11,821 nucleotides of DNA from Pirellulales bacterium (GCA_025924495.1 JAICIG010000245.1:1-11821); one strand, 5' to 3'; positions 1 to 8,084 are shown, numbered from the stretch's first letter. Notes: generated by a model from the letters alone, not told the origin. Numbers and translations are program-made.

Positions 1-3000
1 CATTGTTCTGCAAGGGCCCGAGCTTGGGATCGAGCGTCGGTTTCGCGCCGCCGCCCACCTGATCTCCTGCTGTCTGATTGATAAAGCCGCTGGCCGTGCC
101 AACGTTGCCAATGAAGTTGTGGCCGAGGCTATTGAAGGCGCCGCTCACGTCAGGGTTCTGGTTGGCTGTGTTCCGCGCCAAAACCGTGTTTTGGCTGGTG
201 ACGGCGCCGCCAGCAACGTAGACGCCGCCACCAACACCCGAACCGGCGCCGCCCGACGCGCCGCCGTGGAGCGCGAGGCCGCCTAGCCCGCCGCTGGCCC
301 CGTTGTCGACAATCGTGTCTTCCGAAAGAGTGAGTTGCCCGGCCAGATTGAAGAGGGCGCCGCCAATGCCCGCTCCGCCTCCCCCGCCGCCCGCACGATT
401 ATTGATCGTATTTCCGCCCGCTCCGGCATATTGCCCTCCAACTCCCCCTGTCTCGGAAGTTGGCGGATTGCGGAGGACGTTAGTGGCAAGCCCGCCTGCT
501 CCGCCGCCTCCGCCGCCAAAACCGCCGGCGCCGCCATTCGCGGGCGGACTTCCATAACCGCCACCGCCCCCGCCGCCGCCGAACTGACCCGCGGCGCCAT
601 CCGTCGTCGTTCCTCCAGCGCCGCCGTTCGGCCCGCCGCCGGCGCCGCCCACGTTGATCGCAGAACTCTCGGTTCGTCCGCCATTGCCTCCGATGGCCTG
701 ATTGCCCACCAGAGTGCTATTGGCGAGGGTAAGATTGGCTTGATTGAAGATGGCAGCTCCCATGCCGGCTCCTCCCCCGCCGCCGCCGCCCGACGCGGGA
801 TCGGAACCGCTGCCATCCTGTCCTGTCGCGCCTTGCGCGATGTTGCTCGCGAAGGTGCTGCCCGAGATGGTCGCCGGGGCATTACTGAACAATCCGCCGC
901 CGAACTGAGCGGTATTACTCGAGATTGAAGTTTGGGAAATGGTCAGCGTGCCGCTGGTGGGATTCGTTACGATGCCGCCCCCCAGATCGCCCGCCGTGTT
1001 GCCGTCGATCGTGCTTCCGCTAATGGTTAGCGCCCCGGTGTCGGCGATTCCGCCGCCATCGCCGTCGGCGAAATTGTCGCTGATCGTGCTGCCTGTGATT
1101 GTCGCCCCCGTTGCATTGATGACTGCAAGCCCGCCGCCAAAGCCGGCGCCGCCCTTCAGCGCCGAGTTGCCGGTGATAGAGCTGTTCGTGATCGAAAGCG
1201 AACCGGCCGCATAGATGCCGCCGCCATCCCGGGCGGAATTGCCCGAGATGGTTGCGCCGTTCAGCGTGAGGCTCGAGCCGCTCGTGCTGTAGATCGCGCC
1301 CCCGTCGCTATGGGCGATGCTGTCGGTGATGGAGCTATTAGCAAGGGTCAACGTCCCCGCATTAAGAATGGCGCCGCCGGCCAGGCCGTCATTCAGCGAT
1401 TCGCCGCCGGTAATCGTGACGCCGATGAGGTGCAAGTGACCGCTCGCCAGAATATCAAACGCGCGGTAGCCGAGCGCCTTGACATCAATGATCGTCTGCC
1501 CGACGCCTTGACCGACGATGGTGAGGTCTTCATTTTGCACAATGAGATCGCCGAAAGCGCCGCTGGGCGTCGGATCGCCAGGCGTATGCGTTAAATCGTA
1601 TTCGCCTGCCAACAGATCGATCTCGTTCGTGCCGCCTTGAGCATTGAACATCTTCACGGCATCGCGCAGCGTAATGTTCTGCGTTACGGTCGAGCCCGAG
1701 ACGGTGACGTTGTCATCGCCAAAGTCCGGAATGACGAGCGGACTGTGGATGAACTCGACGGCGCCGATATCGACATGCGAGCCGGACGGTCGTGCAAAAC
1801 CGCGCTGATCGGTCGCCGGAGCGTTGTTATCGTCGCCCGCATCGATCGCGGGGCTGCCCGACTGCAGGGCCATCGTCAGGCTCGCGCCGCCGTTATCCTG
1901 CAATGAACTAAGCTTGGGATCGATCAGATTGCTGTCACTGCCTACCTGATCGCTGTTCACTCCGTTCGTCAGGCCACTCGAGCCGGAACCGTCGCCGATT
2001 AGATTATGTCCCTGGGATGTCGCGGCGCCGGAAATATCGGAAGCAATCTGGCTGGTGAGTGTATTCTTGGCAACGATGTCGTTGTGCAAATCCAGAATTC
2101 CGGCGGCAGCAACGATGCCGCCCCCGGAGTTGGCGGCCGAATTAGCGGTGATCGTGCTGCTTGCGATGGTGACCAGGGCGCTGTTGTACACGGCGCCGCC
2201 GTCGCTACCGTGGTTTCCGACCAAAGTGCAGTTGGTAAGGTCCATCCGGTTGGCGCCTTCCTCTTCATCGAGCGCTCCGCCCAGCCTAGTCGCAAAATTG
2301 CCGGAGAAGGTAGAACCGGTGATGGTCGTCGTCGAAGCGGTGTTGCCGTCGATGGCGCCGCCATTCGCGCTGGAGCTGTTCTGCACAAACGAGTCGTCGA
2401 CGACGGTCAGGTTGGTGTCATTCTCGATGGCTCCGCCGCCGAGAGTGGCGCTGTTGCCGCTAAAGCTCGAGCTGACAACGGTCGCCGAGCCCTGGTTGTT
2501 GATTGCGCCGCCATAGGTCGCCTGGTTGTTATTGAAGGCGCTGGCCTGGATGAGAGCCGACCCGATGATCAGTAAACCGCCGCCGAGATCTGCACTGTTT
2601 CCGGAGAATGTCGAACCATTGATTGCCGTCTGCCCGGTCAGGCTGTCGATGCCGCCGCCCCCTTTGTTCGCCCGATTGGACGCAAAGGTCGAGTGGTTGA
2701 TGGTTTCATTGCCTTGGTTGTAAATGCCGCCCCCGCTGTCCGCCTTGTTTCCGCTGAGGTTCACGTCGTCCAGGACGAGGGTTCCCGCATTGTAAATGCC
2801 GCCGCCGAACGTGTCGGATGATTGGCCGCTCGGCGTACCGTGCGATGCATTGCCCCCTTGGATTGTCAGATCTTCGAGATGCAAGTTGCCGCCCGACATG
2901 ACTTGGAAAGCCCGGTCGCCGAGATTCGAAGCGTCGATGAATGTCTGGCCGGCTCCGGCGCCGATGATCGTCAGGTTGGGATCGGTGACGAGCAGGTTGC

Positions 3001-4759
3001 CGACGGTGCCGTCGTCGGTCTGGCCTTGGCCGACAATGTCGGTCAGGCTGTACGTGCCCGGGCCGAGCAGAATGACGTCCGCCCCTTCATTCGTTCCGTT
3101 CTGACGGGCCAGGAAGTTGGCGCTATTGACCGCGTCGCGCAGCGTGACCAGGTTCTGAGTGGCGGAAGAGTCGTCCTGAGTCGTGGTGACCTTGAGCGAA
3201 GGCTGGAAATTGGCGCCGATCGTAAAGTCGGGCATCTGCACCGACTTGTTCAGAAGGTCGAATGTCTGATCGTAGGCCGTAATCGCCGGCAGGTTCGCCA
3301 GATTGAAGTTCTGCTGATAGAGCGGACCCGCCGTAACGGGCAAGCCGAGGGCGTCCTGAATCGCTGCTGGCACGCCGTTTAACAACGCGGTGATCTGGCC
3401 AACCGTGAGCTTGGCGTTCATGCTGACGTCGAGATCGATCTTGTTATGGAATTGCAGATCGAAGTTCCAGTAGGGAGTCACATGGATCGGCGTCCCATCG
3501 AACTTGATCTGCAGGGCGTCGCCAGGATTGAACGTGATTTGACCCACCTGAGATGACGAAACGCCGTTGAGGACCACATCCACCGGATGATCGAAGACAT
3601 ACGTGATCGTGCTGACGGGCGTGGCATTCACCGACTGATGGGCGTATATCGTCGGCCCCATGGTGAAACTCAGCGGCGTCAAGTCAACGGTGGCCGGCCC
3701 GACCGAGAACTCCATCGTGGTAAAGGCGGGCGGCAGATTCAGCGCAGCGGCCGCCAGCACGCCCATCTGCAGTTGCATGTTGGCCAACTGCGTGGAATTT
3801 CCGTCAGTGGTGCTCGCCGAAAGATTTCCGCTGCCGTCGGTCTGGCTAGCGCTAAGTTGCACCACCGGCACAGTCTGGCTGGCGCTGCCTAGTTGAAAAC
3901 TGACCGAGCCGCCGTTGCCCCCGCCATTCTCGTCGCCCGAGCCTCCCTGGCGTTTGCCCGTACCTGTATTTTCGCCATCGTTTTGTTCGAGGGCGACGCT
4001 CATGGTTTCCCTGGCGCCGAGCGGATTATTGGCCGTCGAGACGGTAGCGTTGATGCTCACCGGCGGCGCCTCGCTGACCTGAACTCCTACCGTGCCGTTG
4101 AACGTCTGCGGTTGCCCTAGCACGTTGAGCGACTGGTCGTTATTGCGATTGATGGAGAACAGCTCTTGATTGATGCCTCCATTCAGAGGAAAGCTGTTGG
4201 AATAACTCTCTCCGAATCCGGCAGCGCTGACATCGAGACTGCCCCCCAATTGAACGTCGGCATCGGCGTAAGCTCCGAACGAGGGCGATTGCGTCGACAG
4301 CGTACCGTTGCTTAACGCGACGCCCGTGTTGACGCTGACGTTGCCGATCTGGGTTGGATCGGTGAAATTCTGCGTCAAGTTGCCGTTGTACGCCGCGCTG
4401 ACAGATCCCGAATTGACGAAGTAGCCGAGATTGAGGCCGGCCGTGCCGTTGAGATCGACCGATGCCTGCACGCCCGTAGTAACGCCCAGCGGCTGGACGA
4501 AGCCGCCGATGGTCTGCGTCCCCGTGTCGAAGTTCTGGGCGCCGAGAAAATAAGTGCCGCTCGACACGGCGGCATTGCCCGAACCAAATTGGCTGTGATT
4601 TGTGACGTCGAAGCTGGTCGAATAAGTCGTCAGCAGCGCCCTGGCCTCCAAGTGCTCAAAGCCGCGGCGGCGAACGCGGCCGTGAAGTCGCCGGCGTTGG
4701 CTGCGGGAAAGGGGCTGAAGACGAGCACGCAGATTCGGCAACCAGGAACGACTTAACAT
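1..4759 (-). CDS. Giant secreted/surface beta-helix protein with choice-of-anchor-Q modules (3' end outside window)
   Basis: The frame stays open for 1586 codons from ATG 4759 to the left edge, so the C-terminus is missing. The start is well fixed: an in-frame TAA lies at 4780-4778 and this is the first ATG after it. Residues 1-33 are very basic and residues 34-43 read FEHLEARALL, the planctomycete extracellular N-terminal signature (Pfam Planc_extracel type). Residues about 45-524 are rich in Asn, Thr and Ser and match no family I recognise; they hold a Gly/Asn-rich linker near 258-286. Module 1 (about 525-1003) opens with a 'VTLRDAVNSAN' helix cap, repeats GGGIxN and TISGNxA-type beta-helix rungs, and closes with DPKL, DNGG, GSPAIDAG and VDIGAVEF, the choice-of-anchor-Q pattern. 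Module 2 starts near 1026 (TQNITLRDAV) and reaches LDPKLGPLQNN at the window edge. Function unknown; carbohydrate binding or adhesion is only a family-level guess. Confidence 0.9.
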   Translation of the reverse strand, partial: MLSRSWLPNLRARLQPLSRSQRRRLHGRVRRRGFEHLEARALLTTYSTSFDVTNHSQFGSGNAAVSSGTYFLGAQNFDTGTQTIGGFVQPLGVTTGVQASVDLNGTAGLNLGYFVNSGSVSAAYNGNLTQNFTDPTQIGNVSVNTGVALSNGTLSTQSPSFGAYADADVQLGGSLDVSAAGFGESYSNSFPLNGGINQELFSINRNNDQSLNVLGQPQTFNGTVGVQVSEAPPVSINATVSTANNPLGARETMSVALEQNDGENTGTGKRQGGSGDENGGGNGGSVSFQLGSASQTVPVVQLSASQTDGSGNLSASTTDGNSTQLANMQLQMGVLAAAALNLPPAFTTMEFSVGPATVDLTPLSFTMGPTIYAHQSVNATPVSTITYVFDHPVDVVLNGVSSSQVGQITFNPGDALQIKFDGTPIHVTPYWNFDLQFHNKIDLDVSMNAKLTVGQITALLNGVPAAIQDALGLPVTAGPLYQQNFNLANLPAITAYDQTFDLLNKSVQMPDFTIGANFQPSLKVTTTQDDSSATQNLVTLRDAVNSANFLARQNGTNEGADVILLGPGTYSLTDIVGQGQTDDGTVGNLLVTDPNLTIIGAGAGQTFIDASNLGDRAFQVMSGGNLHLEDLTIQGGNASHGTPSGQSSDTFGGGIYNAGTLVLDDVNLSGNKADSGGGIYNQGNETINHSTFASNRANKGGGGIDSLTGQTAINGSTFSGNSADLGGGLLIIGSALIQASAFNNNQATYGGAINNQGSATVVSSSFSGNSATLGGGAIENDTNLTVVDDSFVQNSSSANGGAIDGNTASTTTITGSTFSGNFATRLGGALDEEEGANRMDLTNCTLVGNHGSDGGAVYNSALVTIASSTITANSAANSGGGIVAAAGILDLHNDIVAKNTLTSQIASDISGAATSQGHNLIGDGSGSSGLTNGVNSDQVGSDSNLIDPKLSSLQDNGGASLTMALQSGSPAIDAGDDNNAPATDQRGFARPSGSHVDIGAVEFIHSPLVIPDFGDDNVTVSGSTVTQNITLRDAVKMFNAQGGTNEIDLLAGEYDLTHTPGDPTPSGAFGDLIVQNEDLTIVGQGVGQTIIDVKALGYRAFDILASGHLHLIGVTITGGESLNDGLAGGAILNAGTLTLANSSITDSIAHSDGGAIYSTSGSSLTLNGATISGNSARDGGGIYAAGSLSITNSSITGNSALKGGAGFGGGLAVINATGATITGSTISDNFADGDGGGIADTGALTISGSTIDGNTAGDLGGGIVTNPTSGTLTISQTSISSNTAQFGGGLFSNAPATISGSTFASNIAQGATGQDGSGSDPASGGGGGGGAGMGAAIFNQANLTLANSTLVGNQAIGGNGGRTESSAINVGGAGGGPNGGAGGTTTDGAAGQFGGGGGGGGYGSPPANGGAGGFGGGGGGAGGLATNVLRNPPTSETGGVGGQYAGAGGNTINNRAGGGGGGAGIGGALFNLAGQLTLSEDTIVDNGASGGLGGLALHGGASGGAGSGVGGGVYVAGGAVTSQNTVLARNTANQNPDVSGAFNSLGHNFIGNVGTASGFINQTAGDQVGGGAKPTLDPKLGPLQNN
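359..793 (-). repeat. Glycine-rich (PGRS-like) coding repeat inside the giant protein
   Basis: Residues about 1323-1467 of the minus-strand giant protein are dominated by runs of Gly with Ala and Asn (GGGGGGGAG, GGAGG, GGFGGGG), encoded by GGC/GGA/GGG runs. Recognisable beta-helix rungs such as 'NQANLTLANSTLVGNQA' are interleaved, so it looks like an expansion of loops within the second helix, not a separate domain. A shorter Gly-rich stretch follows at residues about 1487-1518. The composition resembles mycobacterial PE_PGRS proteins, which I take as convergence. Confidence 0.7.
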
Positions 4760-4771
4760 GCGACTACCCAG

Positions 4772-4781
4772 CCTTTCTTAG
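4772..4781 (-). promoter_or_regulatory. Ribosome-binding-like 10-mer before the minus-strand giant gene
   Basis: The minus strand reads CTAAGAAAGG, ending 12 nt before ATG 4759. The purine-rich AAGAAAGG can pair partly with the 16S tail, though the spacing is long. The TAA inside it is in frame with the gene, which limits the start to this ATG. The identical 10-mer precedes the plus-strand giant gene at 8382-8391. Confidence 0.5.
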
Positions 4782-4810
4782 GTTCGGAACCTCCCGGCAA
4801 AGCGCCTTAC

Positions 4811-4834
4811 CAAGTACTTGTGCGCGCTCTTTCA
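4811..4834 (-). promoter_or_regulatory. Shared upstream element, copy 1
   Basis: Read on the minus strand: TGAAAGA, two variable bases, GCGCACAAG, one variable base, AC, one variable base, TG. It matches the element at 8274-8297 at 20 of 24 positions, in the same orientation relative to the downstream giant gene. It ends 51 nt before ATG 4759. Its proximal part, CAAGTACTTG (4811-4820), is a perfect 10-bp palindrome, as expected of a dimer-binding operator, but a promoter or mRNA-leader role is equally possible. No known regulator motif was recognised. Confidence 0.5.
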
Positions 4835-4855
4835 TGTTTTTTCGGATAGAGCGCG
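4823..4855. repeat. Inverted repeat upstream of the minus-strand giant gene
   Basis: Perfect 8-bp arms CGCGCTCT (4823-4830) and AGAGCGCG (4848-4855) flank a 17-nt A/T-rich interior with a six-T run on the plus strand. The arm nearest the gene overlaps the shared upstream element. The T run is in the loop, not after the stem, so this is not a standard terminator. An operator or leader hairpin is possible. Confidence 0.45.
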
Positions 4856-4954
4856 GCGAGGACGAGTCGGCGGTCAGATGTCGCATGCAAGGGGCGGCTG
4901 GCGTGCAGGAAGGAGATGGCGCCCGTGCTGCACATGCACGAGCAGAGAAAGCCA

Positions 4955-4987
4955 GCCATCTGCCGACGGCGGATTCCGCCGGATGGC
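4955..4987 (-). terminator. Weak candidate terminator stem-loop after the kinase gene
   Basis: Arms GCCATC (4955-4960) and GATGGC (4982-4987) enclose the near-palindrome CGGCGGATTCCGCCG (4967-4981), with a six-base bulge on one side. It starts about 50 nt past the kinase stop codon. On the minus strand it is followed after a few bases by TTTCTCT, a poor U tract, so termination would be partial at best, and read-through into the giant gene is possible. Confidence 0.3.
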
Positions 4988-4993
4988 GTTAGC

Positions 4994-5013
4994 GATGCGC
5001 GAGTGGATGCGCG
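4994..5013. repeat. Short direct repeat GATGCGCG
   Basis: GATGCGCG occurs at 4994-5001 and again at 5006-5013, 12 bp apart start to start, in the gap between the kinase stop and the giant gene. The period is near one helical turn, so a protein-binding site is conceivable. In GC-rich DNA it may also be chance. Confidence 0.25.
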
Positions 5014-5037
5014 TCGTACCTTTGGCGTTGGTCGGGC

Positions 5038-7404
5038 TTACAACTCGCGGCAAATGCGGAAGCCGCAATGATACATTGAGCTGGCAGGACCGAAGGATCC
5101 GCGGTTGGTGTAAGGCGCCGGGGCCTCCTGAAACGATCCGCCTCGCAACAGTTTCGCCCCCGCCGACTGCATAGGTCCGTTCGGATCGCTCACCTCGCCT
5201 TGGGGAAATGAATTGAGATGCCAGTCCGCGCACCATTCGACGACGTTGCCGTTGGTGTCGAACAGTCCCCAGGCGTTCGGCAGTTTTTGGCCGACGGGAT
5301 GCGAATGCCCTTCTGAATTACGGTTGGACCACTCGCGGTCGTCGCCCCCCTCCCAGTCATCGCCCCAAGCAAACATGGCCATGCTTCCCACGCGCGCGGC
5401 CCATTCCCATTCGGCCTCGGTCGGCAGGCGATACTTCCTCTTCTCTCGCTCGCTCAACCAGGCGCAAAACCGCTCCGCATCATGCCAGGTGACGCCTGCG
5501 ACCGGATGGTCATCTCCGGCTGCCATGGCTGGATTGCGCCAGTTCAGGCCCGGCGCTTCTTTAAAAGTTCCGATATCAATGATGCCGCGTCCCTCCTGTT
5601 CGAGCGCGCTTTTATGCCCCGTCGCTTCGGCGAACTGGCGAAATTGCGCGAGGGTGACTTCGTGCGAAGCCAGAAAATAGGGCTTGGTGATGGTCACGTG
5701 ATAGCCAGAGCGCATCTCGAATTTGCCTGGCGGAATCAGGGCTAGCGTCATGCCCGACGAGTTTTTGAGGGTGACCGGAACGCCGCGAAAGCGGGCCCAA
5801 CGCTCTTGATGTCGCTTGGCCTCATCGGCATCGAACGGCGCGCCAAGCAAGTTGGGCGGCTGCCGGCGAATATGAAGCACCTGCTTGTCTCCGCGTCGTA
5901 GCGTAAACTCGTCAGCATCGAGCGCCAAGTCCTGGTCGGCATCGCCAAGCGCTACATCGTAGCTTCCGCTCCGCAGGCGGATCTCCTTATTCGCCTTTAG
6001 GTCGACGAGCGTAATCAACTTGCCGTCCTGCTCGACGCGCACTTTTACTTCGTCGTCGTCGCTTTTGATCTCCAGGGTGCCGCGGTCCGTCTGGACATAA
6101 ACAACGCCCGCGAAGACGAGCGCCAGAAAGCTTCCCAGAAGACCTCGCATCCATTGCTTGCGCGCCGGGGGCGCAGCGCTGTTCGGAAGTCCGGTCGACG
6201 AATAAGATGGCGCCGCAGAGTCCAACAAACGGGCCAGATTTGCTCCCGAGGCAAACGGCTGCAAGGCGATCGCCAGCTCGTCGGCGCTAGCAAAGCGATC
6301 GGCCGGATTCTTTGCCAACAGCTTTCGCACGAGCTGGTCAAGGCCGGAGGGCAGCTTGGAACAGACGCTCATCAACGAGGGCGCCGCAGTGCTGGCATGC
6401 GCCTTCAGCTTCTGCAGACGCGACTGCCCCGGCGAGGCGAATGGCGGCTTGCCTGCCAGTAACTCGTAGAGCGTGCAACCTAGACTGTACAGGTCGGCCC
6501 GTTGATCAACCTGATGGGCGTTGTCCGCCTGCTCGGGAGCCATGTAATCCAGCGAGCCTATCACCAGGTCGGCCGAACTGGCGCTTTCGACGCCGCTTTC
6601 CTGTTCGCGCAGCAGCGCCAAACCAAGGTCGGCTATTTTTACGACGCCGCACGCAGGCTGGTCGGGAGCTAACGTCAGCAGTAGATTCGACGGCTTAAGG
6701 TCGCGATGCACCAGACCGCGCATGTGGGCGCACTGTAGCCCAACGGCCGCCTGGCGCACGACCTCGCAGGCTTCGGCTACATCCAATCGGCCGCGCTGTT
6801 TGACCAGTCGCGCGAGATCGATGCCTTCCACATATTCCATGACCAGGAAGGGAGCGCCGTCAACCTCGCCTGCGTCGGTGGCCAACACGACATTCGGATG
6901 ATTCAATTTGCCGATGGCTTTCAATTCGCGCTCGAAGCGAGCCAATGATCCGGCATCGCCCAGACGCGACGGCGCGAGCACCTTGATCGCTACCACCTTA
7001 TCAAGGCGGTTATGTACCGCACGATACACCGTGCCCATGCCGCCGCGGCCAATCAACTCGAGCAACGAATACTCGCCCCAGCGCAGCGGCAGCTCGCGAG
7101 CTGCGTGCACTGTCATCCGCAGCTTCTGCGTATCTCCGAAGATCGTGCCCGAATCCGATTCGAGAGCGGCCATCTCGTCGATCAGAGAAACTTCGTCGGG
7201 CCGGTCAAGATCGCGCACGCGGCGCAGCTCATCCAATAAATCGTCGGCCGCGAAGGATAGGCTGGCGAGGGATGACTGGCAACCGCTGCAAGTCTCCAGG
7301 TGTTCGGCCAGTTCTTCGATTCTGCTGCTGGCAGTCTCGCCTCGCTGAAAGCAGGCTAATTCGTCGTGCGAGGGGCAGCTTGCAATCGCGGCAGGACCGG
7401 TCAT
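5038..7404 (-). CDS. Membrane Ser/Thr protein kinase with N-terminal zinc-finger motif and C-terminal FGE-like domain
   Basis: 788 residues. An N-terminal segment has C10, H13 and H35-x3-C39-x2-C42, like the zinc-binding anti-sigma fold. The kinase domain (about 112-384) has all the core motifs: Gly loop GRGGMG (119-124), K141 after VVAI, E160 in helix C, HRDLKPSN (233-240), DLG in place of DFG (D259) and MAPE (288-291). It should be active. A hydrophobic stretch at about 420-438 is the single membrane span, putting the kinase inside and the rest outside the cytoplasmic membrane. After a short charged beta-rich region, residues about 545-787 form an FGE-sulfatase/SUMF1-type domain (GVTWHDAERFCAWL, RLPTEAEWEWAA, NGNVVEWCADW, LRGGSF, CGFRIC). 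The two cysteines expected in true FGE appear to be Y765 and S770. ATG 7404 has a good AAGGAA upstream. It follows the sigma gene by 22 bp, so the two form an operon. Substrate unknown; the sigma factor is the obvious candidate. Confidence 0.93.
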   Translation of the reverse strand: MTGPAAIASCPSHDELACFQRGETASSRIEELAEHLETCSGCQSSLASLSFAADDLLDELRRVRDLDRPDEVSLIDEMAALESDSGTIFGDTQKLRMTVHAARELPLRWGEYSLLELIGRGGMGTVYRAVHNRLDKVVAIKVLAPSRLGDAGSLARFERELKAIGKLNHPNVVLATDAGEVDGAPFLVMEYVEGIDLARLVKQRGRLDVAEACEVVRQAAVGLQCAHMRGLVHRDLKPSNLLLTLAPDQPACGVVKIADLGLALLREQESGVESASSADLVIGSLDYMAPEQADNAHQVDQRADLYSLGCTLYELLAGKPPFASPGQSRLQKLKAHASTAAPSLMSVCSKLPSGLDQLVRKLLAKNPADRFASADELAIALQPFASGANLARLLDSAAPSYSSTGLPNSAAPPARKQWMRGLLGSFLALVFAGVVYVQTDRGTLEIKSDDDEVKVRVEQDGKLITLVDLKANKEIRLRSGSYDVALGDADQDLALDADEFTLRRGDKQVLHIRRQPPNLLGAPFDADEAKRHQERWARFRGVPVTLKNSSGMTLALIPPGKFEMRSGYHVTITKPYFLASHEVTLAQFRQFAEATGHKSALEQEGRGIIDIGTFKEAPGLNWRNPAMAAGDDHPVAGVTWHDAERFCAWLSEREKRKYRLPTEAEWEWAARVGSMAMFAWGDDWEGGDDREWSNRNSEGHSHPVGQKLPNAWGLFDTNGNVVEWCADWHLNSFPQGEVSDPNGPMQSAGAKLLRGGSFQEAPAPYTNRGSFGPASSMYHCGFRICREL

Positions 7405-7410
7405 CGACGA

Positions 7411-7416
7411 TTCCTT
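7411..7416 (-). promoter_or_regulatory. Ribosome binding site of the kinase gene
   Basis: AAGGAA on the minus strand, 6 nt before ATG 7404, within the 22-bp gap after the sigma gene. It supports the chosen start and shows the kinase can be translated independently within the operon. Confidence 0.7.
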
Positions 7417-7426
7417 AAACAGCAGG

Positions 7427-8068
7427 CTATTTGATCAATTCGCCAAACTCTTCTCGCAGCCGGCCCAACAAGCGGGCCTTCGCGATGTACACCGCATTGA
7501 CGCTGATGCCCAGGTCGGCGGCGATATCGGCCGGCGCCTGCCCGTCGACGACCGAGCGCCAAAACGCCTCCCAAGTCCGATTCTCAACTCCATCTCGCAG
7601 CATTTGCAAAGCGCGCCGCAAGACTTCCTGCCGTTCGTCCGCTGGCAAAACCGCGCTGGCCTCGCTTGCCCCATCATCCTGCCACAGAGCCGTCTCCATG
7701 AGTCGTTCCTGCGCCTCGCTGCCGCCGGCCGCGACAGGTCGCTGCTTCAGCAGACGCCAATGTGCGAGGATCTGCCGGCTGGTGATGCCGTATAGCCAAC
7801 CTCGAAACGACGTTTGACCTTTCTCGCGGCGAAAACGAGCGACATTTCCCGCCAGCGCGCGAAACACCTCCTGGGCCACGTCGGCGGCGTCTTCGTGCTT
7901 CAACCCGCTGCGCTGGCACCATTTACGCACAAGCGGATAGTAAAGTCTGACCAGTCGCTTCCAGGCGTCGGGATCTTCAGCCTTTAGCCGGTCCAGCAAA
8001 CTGGACGACATCGAAGCCGCCGACATGGCGCTAACGGCACTATTAAGATCTTGTCCAGGATCTTTCAT
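7427..8068 (-). CDS. ECF-type RNA polymerase sigma factor (sigma-70 family)
   Basis: 213 residues from ATG 8068. Sigma region 2 spans about 33-107: DPDAWKRLVRLYYPLV, then the DAADVAQEVF core-binding helix (60-69) and FRGWLYGITSRQILAHWR (88-105) for -10 melting and recognition. Region 4 spans about 145-208, with a helix-turn-helix in 'APADIAADLGISVNAVYIAKARL' style (178-200) for -35 contact. The linker between them is short, with no sigma 3, as in ECF factors. Start choice: the frame stays open upstream to 8620, but that part overlaps the divergent gene and looks non-coding. No clear ribosome site precedes 8068; internal methionines 15 and 20 are also plausible starts, since relatives often begin just before a 'SSLLDRL' segment. 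It is the first gene of a sigma-kinase operon, a pairing known in Planctomycetes. No separate anti-sigma gene is present. Confidence 0.93.
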   Translation of the reverse strand: MKDPGQDLNSAVSAMSAASMSSSLLDRLKAEDPDAWKRLVRLYYPLVRKWCQRSGLKHEDAADVAQEVFRALAGNVARFRREKGQTSFRGWLYGITSRQILAHWRLLKQRPVAAGGSEAQERLMETALWQDDGASEASAVLPADERQEVLRRALQMLRDGVENRTWEAFWRSVVDGQAPADIAADLGISVNAVYIAKARLLGRLREEFGELIK

Positions 8069-8078
8069 GACATAGAAA

Positions 8079-8084
8079 ATTGTA
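8079..8084 (-). promoter_or_regulatory. Possible -10 box (TACAAT) for the sigma-kinase operon
   Basis: TACAAT lies on the minus strand 10 nt before ATG 8068. No good -35 hexamer was found at the usual spacing. If real, transcription would begin almost at the ATG, giving a near-leaderless mRNA or implying an internal start codon; this fits the absence of a ribosome site. It may be a chance match. Confidence 0.2.

Noticed and set aside
359..793. GCC/CGC-rich repeats as a possible CRISPR array or non-coding satellite
   Set aside because: No regular repeat-spacer pattern; the period is codon-based and the frame encodes Gly-rich helix loops without a stop.
335..928. Long plus-strand open frame over the minus-strand giant gene (likewise 2006-2575, 2822-3382 and others)
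   Set aside because: Low-complexity Ala/Arg/Pro composition with no domain; the minus strand carries continuous beta-helix motifs. These are GC-driven shadows.
4924..4940. Small inverted repeat CGTGC...GCACG
   Set aside because: Only 5-bp arms with a 7-nt loop; expected by chance in such DNA.
4818..5174. Plus-strand open frame of 118 codons across the intergenic region and the kinase 3' end
   Set aside because: Arg/Trp/Ser-rich with no recognisable motif and overlaps the well-supported kinase end.
5038..5770. True formylglycine-generating (sulfatase-activating) enzyme
   Set aside because: The expected active-site cysteines are missing by motif counting, and no sulfatase gene is in the window.
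8047..8064. GATCTT direct repeat at the 5' end of the sigma gene
   Set aside because: It lies within codons 2-8 of the coding sequence and is only 6 bp, so it is most likely coincidence.
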